A DNA stretch of 7,093 nucleotides from an uncultured Akkermansia sp. (lineage in GTDB: Bacteria; Verrucomicrobiota; Verrucomicrobiia; Verrucomicrobiales; Akkermansiaceae). Both the position numbers and the translations under genes were made by a program. Below the pieces are notes generated by a model. It did no database searches. It saw only the letters and a list, made by a program, of their open reading frames with translations, and was not told the origin of the DNA. The stretch covers positions 1 through 7,093 of the forward strand of contig CANPXA010000091.1 in assembly GCA_947585525.1 (NCBI GenBank). Direction: 5' to 3'. Below are positions 1 to 5,181 of this stretch, in pieces. Within the stretch, counting starts at the first letter, position 1. Every line of letters begins with the position of its first letter.

Positions 1-1388
1 GCGGAACCGTTTTTGAGCGTGACAGCTCCCCGGAAGGTGGACACCGTGACAGAATCGTTGCGTCTCCCGGGAACATTTCGCTCCTCGCGCTTCAGCAGTT
101 CCTCGCTGCACCGCACCTCTGTCTGCATACTCTTGCTAAGTCGAAGCAAAGTTTCTGCTCCCGGCGCAGCAAAATACAGTGTGGAGCGCGCGGCTATCTG
201 TCCGCCCACCGTGCAGGTCACGATTCCCGTACTCCACGCCCACTCGCTCGCATTGCTGAGCCGCACGCAATGCCACACCTCCGCCATCGGCTCGCCGCTC
301 CGCGAAAGTCGCTCCAGCATCGATTGATTCGGCACCCTGCAGGTGTACACGTGGCTGTAGGGGACCTCACAGGAGAACAGCTCTCGCAAAATGCTTTTGC
401 CTTGCTCGCAGCTGAAATGCGGCAGAGTGTAGCAGAAGAGATCCTCCACCTGCTTGCTGCCCTCCTCCCCCTCGTCATCTTCGGAATCATCCGATTCTGC
501 TACGCAAGGCGCTGCCATGCCTGTGCTCATCATCCTCATGGAGACGTTTCTCTCCTCCGTCAAAAAGCCCAGTCGCTTCAAAAAGTCCTGCAGCTTCATC
601 GCGCGGTTGAGGGGAGAATCAATCAACGCCTCGCCCAACGCCGGAAATCCGCTCACCAGCCGGAGATCCACATCCTTCATGTCGGCCAGCTCGTTGATGA
701 TGTTCGCACGACAGGTAAGCTTCGCCATACCCTCCTCCCCGAGTTCCAGACTGTACTCCGGCAACCAACTCATGCTGTCGGATACGTAGCCGAAGCGAAG
801 CTCTGTCCCCGGATTCGGCTTCTCCAACTGCGCGGTCACGACATGGCTCATCACCTTCCTCGTGGGCAGCTGGGGCATCTCCTCAAAATCCACACCTGTC
901 ACATCCTCCGCCGCCACGCTCTGCACCCCGTCCTCCGTCTGCACGAGGATGATCTTCGGCACACCGGAATCCTTCGATTCCCCCGACTTCAGGAAGGAAC
1001 CTTTCACCTCCCGCTTCGCCTGCGGCAAAAGTTGACCCTCCACCTGACGCTCCTTCTTCAGGAAAATTTTCACCTGTTTCCCCACATTCGCCATCAGCAA
1101 ATCCGCGTAACCGTAGTCCTCCACGCTCTCCTCAACCTCCGCGCTGCTGCCCTCCAACTGCCGCACGCCGCTCGCCGCGTCCCACCACACCGTGCCCAGC
1201 AGCGCATCCGGCATCCCGGTGATCCGCACGCGCGACGCATCCGGCAAGGTAGCGCTCATCTCCACCCAGTTGCACCCATTCTTGAACAGCGCCATCTTGC
1301 GCACCTGAGCCTGTGCAGACGACTCCTCCGCCCCCATCACCAGACCGCTTGCCATCAACAGAATAAAAAAGGAAGCTTTCGCATTCAT
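1..1388 (-). CDS. Exported DUF4139-family protein (5' part; runs off the left edge)
   Basis: The minus-strand frame is open from the ATG at 1388 to the window edge, giving 462 codons without a stop; the C-terminus is missing. Residues 1-20 look like a Sec signal peptide (MNAK, hydrophobic FFILLMASGLVMG, then A|E). Residues 33-70 contain ALFKNG and a GTVWWD segment, an arrangement I associate with Verrucomicrobia/Planctomycetes DUF4139 proteins. The DUF4139 domain starts near residue 199 (GYVSDSMSWLPEYSLEL) and continues through LRLVSGFPALG (242-252), FCYTLP (318-323), a valine/tyrosine-rich strand near 341-352, and LSNASEWAWSTG (377-388) to YFAAPGAETLLRL (405-417). A short acidic linker, DDSEDDEGEEG, at 300-310 interrupts the domain. 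Ten cysteines are seen in the predicted exported part. DUF4139 proteins include the MuiA mucoidy-inhibitor group, but their biochemical role is not settled and I assign none. The start is supported by the signal peptide and by a promoter immediately upstream. The family call is fairly sure; the function is unknown. Confidence 0.85.
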   Translation of the reverse strand, partial: MNAKASFFILLMASGLVMGAEESSAQAQVRKMALFKNGCNWVEMSATLPDASRVRITGMPDALLGTVWWDAASGVRQLEGSSAEVEESVEDYGYADLLMANVGKQVKIFLKKERQVEGQLLPQAKREVKGSFLKSGESKDSGVPKIILVQTEDGVQSVAAEDVTGVDFEEMPQLPTRKVMSHVVTAQLEKPNPGTELRFGYVSDSMSWLPEYSLELGEEGMAKLTCRANIINELADMKDVDLRLVSGFPALGEALIDSPLNRAMKLQDFLKRLGFLTEERNVSMRMMSTGMAAPCVAESDDSEDDEGEEGSKQVEDLFCYTLPHFSCEQGKSILRELFSCEVPYSHVYTCRVPNQSMLERLSRSGEPMAEVWHCVRLSNASEWAWSTGIVTCTVGGQIAARSTLYFAAPGAETLLRLSKSMQTEVRCSEELLKREERNVPGRRNDSVTVSTFRGAVTLKNGS

Positions 1389-1394
1389 AGTCTC

Positions 1395-1423
1395 CGTATA
1401 GCAAACCCATCGTGCTGTGTCAA
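1395..1423 (-). promoter_or_regulatory. Sigma70-like promoter of the DUF4139 gene, probably leaderless
   Basis: On the minus strand the -35 box is TTGACA (1423-1418, perfect), the spacer is 17 bases and the -10 box is TATACG (1400-1395). Seven bases past the -10 box is the A of the ATG at 1388, so transcription would start at or next to the start codon. A GGAG (1395-1392) lies only 3 bases before the ATG and would not be in such a transcript. The match is by eye; the start site is inferred. Confidence 0.6.
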
Positions 1424-1430
1424 GAACTAT

Positions 1431-1462
1431 GGGCAAACGCGGGGCAAACGCGGAGCGTTTGC
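1431..1462. repeat. 11-bp tandem duplication overlapping a perfect 8-bp hairpin
   Basis: The 11-mer GGGCAAACGCG occurs twice without a gap, at 1431-1441 and 1442-1452. The second copy supplies GCAAACGC (1444-1451), which pairs perfectly with GCGTTTGC (1455-1462) across a GGA loop. The element sits just upstream of the -35 box of the DUF4139 promoter. It could be a protein-binding site or a relic of repeat expansion. There is no T-tract, so it is not an evident terminator on either strand. Confidence 0.7.
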
Positions 1463-1464
1463 TT

Positions 1465-1499
1465 ATTTACGATTTACGAATTACGATTTACGATTTGGA
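1465..1499. repeat. (ATTTACG)n heptanucleotide tract, copy A
   Basis: Four heptads run in tandem: ATTTACG (1465-1471), ATTTACG (1472-1478), AATTACG (1479-1485) and ATTTACG (1486-1492), followed by a decayed unit, ATTTGGA. The tract is intergenic and related to copy B at 2541-2575. The two copies share 19 identical bases (1472-1490 and 2555-2573). The period of 7 makes the tract shift frame and meet stops, so it is not coding. The function is unknown. Confidence 0.85.
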
Positions 1500-1790
1500 T
1501 GCTAGCGCGCTTCGCGCGGGATATGCGAAGCGGGAGCGGAGGTGATGGGGAAAATCACGGAAAGGTGCTACAAGGAAAGCTGCCGGAGTTATGCCATACC
1601 GGCTTGACTCAGCGCCGCCCCATCGGCACTGAGCCCTTCGGGCAAAAGCTGCGCTTTTGTCCAATCCTTCCGAGCCCTCGGGGGCTTTGCCGGCTTTACT
1701 TCCTTTGTTCATAGGAAATGGGGTTGAATGGGTTCAGAGAAGATTTTGTTGGGACATATGTGCGGGGCATATGAAGTCTTTGCAATCCAC
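1500..1790. other. Structured intergenic region, a chain of small hairpins without a convincing gene
   Basis: No open frame here has a credible start or recognisable protein. Several inverted repeats follow each other. CGCTTCGC (1508-1515) pairs with GCGAAGCG (1525-1532). GTGAT (1542-1546) pairs with ATCAC (1554-1558), and GCCGG (1582-1586) with CCGGC (1599-1603). CTCAG (1608-1612) pairs with CTGAG (1629-1633), with GCC/GGC inside. A 10-bp stem joins 1640-1649 to 1653-1662 with a TGC loop. AGCCC (1673-1677) pairs with GGGCT (1682-1686). The 10-bp stem contains one G-U pair if read as plus-strand RNA, but an A-C mismatch on the minus strand, which mildly favours plus-strand transcription. I see no good promoter for an independent RNA. 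It may be an interspersed repeat, a decayed element or a small RNA. Confidence 0.45.
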
Positions 1791-1792
1791 GG

Positions 1793-1821
1793 TTGACAAA
1801 ACTCGGTCAAACAGCTACAAT
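1793..1821 (+). promoter_or_regulatory. Strong sigma70-like promoter of the rubrerythrin gene
   Basis: The -35 box is TTGACA (1793-1798, perfect), the spacer is 17 bases and the -10 box is TACAAT (1816-1821, one mismatch). Transcription should start near 1828, leaving a leader of about 58 bases before the ATG at 1886. An inverted repeat, TTGAC (1793-1797) and GTCAA (1806-1810), covers the -35 box and half the spacer and could be an operator. Confidence 0.8.
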
Positions 1822-1885
1822 GCGCCCGCATTCTTTCGGAGTCATCCGACTGTATGCATCAACCTACTCATCCATTTATACGACC

Positions 1886-2437
1886 ATGAAATACAGATGC
1901 AAAGTTTGTGGAGCCATTATTGAAAGCGACGGCATTCCTGAATCCTGCCCTGTCTGCAAAGTGAAGGGAGCCGACAAGTTCGAACTCATTGAGGAAGGAC
2001 GCGAAAAGGTGTATGCCGACGAACACCGGGTCGGCGTAGCCCAGGGGCTTGACGAAGAAGTCGTGAATGGTCTGCGCGACCACTTCAACGGCGAGTGCTG
2101 TGAGGTGGGGATGTACCTCGCCATGAGTCGGCAGGCTGAGCGCGAGGGCTATCCCGAAGTGGCGGACGCCTTCAAGCGCTACGCCTTTGAGGAAGCGGAA
2201 CACGCCGCTAAATTCGCAGAGCTTCTCGGTGAGGTTCTCACTCCCGACACCAAGAAGAACCTCGAGTTGCGCGCGGAGGCTGAATTCGGGGCTTGCGCCG
2301 GCAAACTCGCCATCGCCAAGCGTGCCAAAGAGCTCGGCTACGATGCCATCCATGACACCGTACACGAGATGTGCAAGGACGAAGCACGCCACGGCAAGGG
2401 CTTTGATGGTCTGTTGAAGCGCTACTTCGGCAAATAA
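1886..2437 (+). CDS. Rubrerythrin with N-terminal rubredoxin domain (reverse-rubrerythrin type)
   Basis: This 183-residue cytoplasmic non-haem iron protein is expected to reduce hydrogen peroxide with electrons from NADH via a flavoprotein or rubredoxin partner, as shown for rubrerythrins and reverse rubrerythrins in anaerobes. Residues 1-37 form a rubredoxin-like Fe(Cys)4 domain: C5-x2-C8 and C21-x2-C24, with the typical PESCPVC turn. Residues 56-183 form the ferritin-like four-helix diiron domain, with GEC at 69-71, E103-x2-H106 (EEAEH), a glutamate-bearing helix at 127-133 and E166-x2-H169 (DEARH). The domain order is opposite to classical rubrerythrin, where the rubredoxin part is C-terminal. 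I chose ATG 1886 because the rubredoxin motif begins 4 residues later; a start further upstream would fall inside the promoter. No Shine-Dalgarno is visible. The gene has its own promoter and terminator, so it is probably monocistronic. It suggests an anaerobic or microaerophilic host. Confidence 0.95.
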   Translation: MKYRCKVCGAIIESDGIPESCPVCKVKGADKFELIEEGREKVYADEHRVGVAQGLDEEVVNGLRDHFNGECCEVGMYLAMSRQAEREGYPEVADAFKRYAFEEAEHAAKFAELLGEVLTPDTKKNLELRAEAEFGACAGKLAIAKRAKELGYDAIHDTVHEMCKDEARHGKGFDGLLKRYFGK

Positions 2438-2468
2438 TTATCGCCTCATCAAGAGAGCATTCTATCGG

Positions 2469-2497
2469 AGGGACGGCTCATCGTCGTCCCTTTTTTT
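2469..2497 (+). terminator. Intrinsic terminator of the rubrerythrin gene
   Basis: AGGGACG (2469-2475) pairs perfectly with CGTCCCT (2485-2491) across a 9-base loop, and a run of seven T follows (2491-2497). It lies 31 bases past the rubrerythrin stop codon. Confidence 0.92.
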
Positions 2498-2540
2498 GCG
2501 TTTGACGCGTGATGTTGCAAAACCCGCAAGACGGCAATTC

Positions 2541-2575
2541 ATTTACGATTTTCGATTTACGAATTACGATTTATT
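2541..2575. repeat. (ATTTACG)n heptanucleotide tract, copy B
   Basis: The units are ATTTACG (2541-2547), ATTTTCG (2548-2554), ATTTACG (2555-2561), AATTACG (2562-2568) and a partial ATTTA followed by TT. It lies in the gap after the rubrerythrin terminator, in the same orientation as copy A. The same AATTACG variant is flanked by ATTTACG units in both copies, so they share descent and did not arise as simple repeats twice. Confidence 0.85.
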
Positions 2576-2634
2576 GGTAACGTACGCCTAGTGCAAATTT
2601 TTTGTATTGTTAACGGATACAGAGTCTTCTTGAG

Positions 2635-2656
2635 AGCCATCATCATGATGATGGCT
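2635..2656. repeat. Perfect 22-bp palindrome, candidate operator or cruciform
   Basis: The left half AGCCATCATCA (2635-2645) is the exact reverse complement of the right half TGATGATGGCT (2646-2656), with no spacer. Inside it is a CAT triplet run facing an ATG triplet run. A shorter inverted pair, ACGGAT (2613-2618) and ATCCGT (2674-2679), brackets it and could extend a loose stem. No T-tract follows, so it is not a terminator. It lies upstream of the MBL-helicase-ruvC run and may be a binding site for a dimeric regulator; that role is inference. Confidence 0.75.
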
Positions 2657-2767
2657 GATTGTCACGATTTTTGATCCGTATCAACAATGGTATCAATCCA
2701 TAAGAGCATTCTCCCCGTTGTTTCACTTTCCTCAAATGCGTTTGCACTGAAAAAACAGGCATTTGGC

Positions 2768-2796
2768 TTGCAAAATGAGGGATGGGATGGTATTGT
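2768..2796 (+). promoter_or_regulatory. Possible weak promoter of the MBL hydrolase operon
   Basis: TTGCAA (2768-2773) and TATTGT (2791-2796) are separated by exactly 17 bases; each matches the sigma70 consensus at 4 of 6 positions. The predicted start falls within about a base of the ATG at 2804, the same leaderless geometry as at the DUF4139 gene. On sequence alone the match is weak. Confidence 0.3.
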
Positions 2797-2803
2797 TCTG
2801 CGC

Positions 2804-3433
2804 ATGCGTTTGCAGATAAAGCAGTACACGGACGGTCCCTTGATGTGCAACGGCTATCTGGTAATCAGTCCGGAGGGAGCCTGTGTGGCGATTGATGCGC
2901 CGGCAGGATTTGCAGACTGGCTGCGCCATAACCTGCCTGAAAACGCGAAAGTGACGCATCTTTTCCTGACGCACCAGCATTTTGATCATGTCTCGGACGC
3001 GGAGGAGATGGCGAGTAGATTAGGCTGTGAAATTCATGCCTGCTCACCTTACGCAGCCGAGCTCACCCTGCAGAGTCACGCGCGCAGTTGGGGCATCCCG
3101 GAGCCGCCGAGATTCCGAGTAAATCGCTGCCATGAGTCGGGAGACGGCAAGGTGCAAGTCGGGGGGATGGAGTGGACTTTCCTGCATGTTCCGGGGCATT
3201 CTCCCGACAGCCTCGCATGGTACCTCGCTCAAGCCGACGTCGTATTCACCGGGGATGCCCTCTTTGCCGGAAGTGTAGGACGGACCGACCTCCCGGGCGG
3301 AAGCTCCGGGCAACTTGTCAGATTCATCCGCGAGAAACTCCTCTCCCTTCCGCCCAATACCGAGCTCTTGCCCGGACACGGACCCTCCTCCTTCATCGGC
3401 GAGGAGGAAATGAACAATCCCTTCCTCTCATAA
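2804..3433 (+). CDS. MBL-fold metallo-hydrolase, glyoxalase II/YcbL-like
   Basis: This is a 209-residue cytoplasmic zinc hydrolase of the metallo-beta-lactamase fold. All expected metal ligands are visible: H57-x-H59-x-D61-H62 (THQHFDH), H132 (HVPGHSPDS), D151 (FTGDALF) and H192 (LLPGHG). GRTDLPGG at 159-166 is typical of YcbL-type glyoxalase II-like proteins, which hydrolyse thioesters such as S-lactoylglutathione; the true substrate is not readable here. The larger glutathione-binding C-terminal region of classical GloB is absent. I chose ATG 2804 because the usual family N-terminus begins there (MRLQIKQYTDGPLMCNGY). An in-frame ATG at 2687 would add 39 residues with no family resemblance and cannot be excluded. 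The stop lies 19 bases before the helicase start, so this gene probably heads the helicase-ruvC transcription unit. Confidence 0.88.
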   Translation: MRLQIKQYTDGPLMCNGYLVISPEGACVAIDAPAGFADWLRHNLPENAKVTHLFLTHQHFDHVSDAEEMASRLGCEIHACSPYAAELTLQSHARSWGIPEPPRFRVNRCHESGDGKVQVGGMEWTFLHVPGHSPDSLAWYLAQADVVFTGDALFAGSVGRTDLPGGSSGQLVRFIREKLLSLPPNTELLPGHGPSSFIGEEEMNNPFLS

Positions 3434-3452
3434 AAACGCAGAACATTCCATC

Positions 3453-4652
3453 ATGACATTTGACGAACTAGGATTATCAGAACCTGTGCTGCAAGCCGTA
3501 AGGGATTGCGGCTACGAAACGCCCACCCCCATCCAGCAACAGGCTATCCCCTACATCTTGCAAGGTCGCGACGTCATCGGGGCCTCCCAAACCGGCACCG
3601 GAAAAACAGCCGCCTTTGCCCTTCCGCTCCTCACCAAAATGCAGCATACCGGGCGTCCTCAGGTTCTCATCCTCGAACCCACACGCGAACTGGCCGACCA
3701 GTTGGCGGAGGCGTTCCGTCTGTACGCTGCGCACACCGATATCACCATCGCCCTCCTTTACGGCGGCGTCGGCTACGGTCAACAAGCCGATGCCCTCAAA
3801 CGAGGAGCCGACATCGTCGTGGCCACTCCCGGTCGCCTCGTGGATCATTTCTACCGCGGCAACATGAAGTTTAAGGAAGTAAAAACGCTCGTGTTGGATG
3901 AGGTGGATCGCATGACCGACATGGGATTCCTGCCCATCGTGCGCAAGATTGTGAACCTGTGTCCTTGGGAGGGGAGACAGACGTTGTTTTTCTCCGCCAC
4001 GATGCCGCAGGTGCTGCAGGGATTTGCCAAATGGTGCCTGACGGATCCTCAGGAAGTGGCCATAGCGCGTCGGGAAGTTGCCTCGACGATCTCCCACGCA
4101 TTCTACCCGGTGGGACTCGACCAGAGGGATGAGCTCCTGCTCGCTCTCGTGAAGGCGACGAATTTTCACAACCTCATGATCTTCACTCGCACCCGCAAAG
4201 AGGCTGATATGGTAGCTCATATGCTCAGCCGCGCGGGATGGGGGCGCGAAGTAACCGCTATGCACTCCGATATCCCGCAAAAAGAACGCATGGCCGCCCT
4301 CAAGGGATTCCGGGAAGATAAGTACCGCATCCTCGTGGCAACAGACGTTGCAGCCCGAGGAATTGATATCAGCGACGTCACTCACGTCATCAACTACCGC
4401 GTCCCTGAAAACCCGGAGGATTACGTGCACCGCATCGGTCGCACCGGTCGTGCCGAGGCTCAGGGCGATGCCTTCACCTTGCTCACAGCGGATGAAGTCG
4501 ATTTTGCCAAGAGCGTAGAAATTTTCCTCAAGCAGAAAGTAGAACGCCGCAGACTGGAGGGTTTCCCGTATGCATACACAGCTCTGCTGGATGATGGCGC
4601 GGCACCACTGCGCAAACCGCGTCCTGCGGTCAAGAGCGGACGCCGACGCTGA
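3453..4652 (+). CDS. DEAD-box-type ATP-dependent RNA helicase (RhlE-like) with DEVD motif II
   Basis: The 399-residue protein carries the full superfamily 2 helicase core and should unwind or remodel RNA duplexes with ATP, in ribosome assembly or RNA decay. Motifs in order: Q motif (F3, then PTPIQQQAIP 24-33), motif I SQTGTGKT (45-52; A is more usual in first place), Ia PTREL (76-80), GG (104-105), Ib TPGR (125-128), II DEVD (149-152), III SAT (181-183), IV near MIFTRT (242-247), V ATDVAARGID (296-305) and VI HRIGRTGR (326-333). Motif II has valine where almost all DEAD-box proteins have alanine; the magnesium-binding D-E pair is kept. The C-terminal tail is short and basic (KPRPAVKSGRRR), with no DbpA-type RNA-binding domain. 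The ATG at 3453 starts directly at the Q-motif region, with no Shine-Dalgarno. The small gaps on both sides suggest co-transcription with the MBL gene and ruvC. Confidence 0.95.
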   Translation: MTFDELGLSEPVLQAVRDCGYETPTPIQQQAIPYILQGRDVIGASQTGTGKTAAFALPLLTKMQHTGRPQVLILEPTRELADQLAEAFRLYAAHTDITIALLYGGVGYGQQADALKRGADIVVATPGRLVDHFYRGNMKFKEVKTLVLDEVDRMTDMGFLPIVRKIVNLCPWEGRQTLFFSATMPQVLQGFAKWCLTDPQEVAIARREVASTISHAFYPVGLDQRDELLLALVKATNFHNLMIFTRTRKEADMVAHMLSRAGWGREVTAMHSDIPQKERMAALKGFREDKYRILVATDVAARGIDISDVTHVINYRVPENPEDYVHRIGRTGRAEAQGDAFTLLTADEVDFAKSVEIFLKQKVERRRLEGFPYAYTALLDDGAAPLRKPRPAVKSGRRR

Positions 4653-4668
4653 TCCCCCTTCCCTCCTC

Positions 4669-5175
4669 ATGCGTGTACTCTCCATAGACCCGGCTATCCG
4701 CAACACGGGGTACGCTGTCATCGAGGGTGATCATCATGCCGCCCACGCGCTGGAATACGGGACACTCTCTCTGAAGTCAACTCTGTCCCAGAGCGAATGT
4801 CTCTTGCAGATTCACCGCAAGGTGGTTGAACTCATCGAAAAATGGCAGCCCGACGAACTCGCCATTGAGGAAATCATCTACGTTCAGTCGCACCGCACCG
4901 CCATCAGCATGGGCTCCGCGCGCGCGGCCACAGTTATCGCCGCCGCGTCGAAAAATCTCCCCATCATGGAATATCCGCCCTCCTGCGTCAAACAGGCTGC
5001 CGTCGGCACAGGCAGAGCCGACAAAAGTCAGGTGGCATTCATGATGCGTGCCCTACTGGGGTTGGATGAAACTCCGGCACCCGATGCAGCGGATGCCCTC
5101 GCTATCGGCTTTGCCCACCTCTCTGCATCCGACCCGCTGCGGGCACAGCTCTTCGCCAAGAGAAAGTACATCTGA
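4669..5175 (+). CDS. ruvC: Holliday junction resolvase RuvC
   Basis: RuvC is a dimeric endonuclease that resolves Holliday junctions by paired nicks, working with the RuvAB branch-migration motor. The 168-residue product is close to the usual family length. The four acidic catalytic residues are present: D7 (SIDPAIRNTGYA), E67 (LAIEEIIYVQ), and D139 and D142 (PDAADALAIG). The conserved central segment MEYPPSCVKQAAVGTGRADKS aligns with the family, including the G-x-G-x-A-x-K-S pattern. I chose ATG 4669 because RuvC N-termini begin with M-x-V-L/I-x-I-D-P; an upstream in-frame ATG at 4570 lies inside the helicase gene. It starts 16 bases after the helicase stop and is probably the last gene of that unit. 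ruvA and ruvB are not in the window. Confidence 0.97.
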   Translation: MRVLSIDPAIRNTGYAVIEGDHHAAHALEYGTLSLKSTLSQSECLLQIHRKVVELIEKWQPDELAIEEIIYVQSHRTAISMGSARAATVIAAASKNLPIMEYPPSCVKQAAVGTGRADKSQVAFMMRALLGLDETPAPDAADALAIGFAHLSASDPLRAQLFAKRKYI

Positions 5176-5181
5176 AGCCGA

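Noticed and set aside
270..1505. Long plus-strand open frame (411 codons) opposite the DUF4139 gene
   Set aside because: Its translation is low-complexity (rich in H, R, L, P), matches no family, and runs into the heptad repeat. The opposite strand has a signal peptide and recognisable DUF4139 motifs.
1673..1688. AGCCC/GGGCT hairpin followed by TTT as a terminator
   Set aside because: The stem is only 5 bp and the T-run is 3; no plus-strand gene precedes it.
1488..1712. 74-codon minus-strand frame in the hairpin region, and 100- and 88-codon plus-strand frames overlapping it
   Set aside because: No ribosome binding site, promoter or recognisable domain; one ends inside the heptad tract. The inverted repeats explain the sequence better than coding does.
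1868..2392. 174-codon minus-strand frame antisense to rubrerythrin
   Set aside because: No family resemblance and no promoter; the plus strand encodes a complete rubrerythrin with promoter and terminator.
1431..2575. Direct repeats as a CRISPR array or composite transposon ends
   Set aside because: The repeat units are 7 or 11 bases, without unique spacers. The two heptad tracts lack inverted termini and a transposase, and the DNA between them is a normal rubrerythrin gene.
4570..4668. Extension of ruvC to an upstream in-frame ATG
   Set aside because: The added 33 residues overlap the helicase coding region and do not resemble RuvC; family N-termini begin at the 4669 ATG.
3477..4721. Long minus-strand open frame (414 codons) antisense to the helicase
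   Set aside because: It mirrors a gene with every helicase motif in order. Its own translation shows no domain, so it is a by-product of codon bias.
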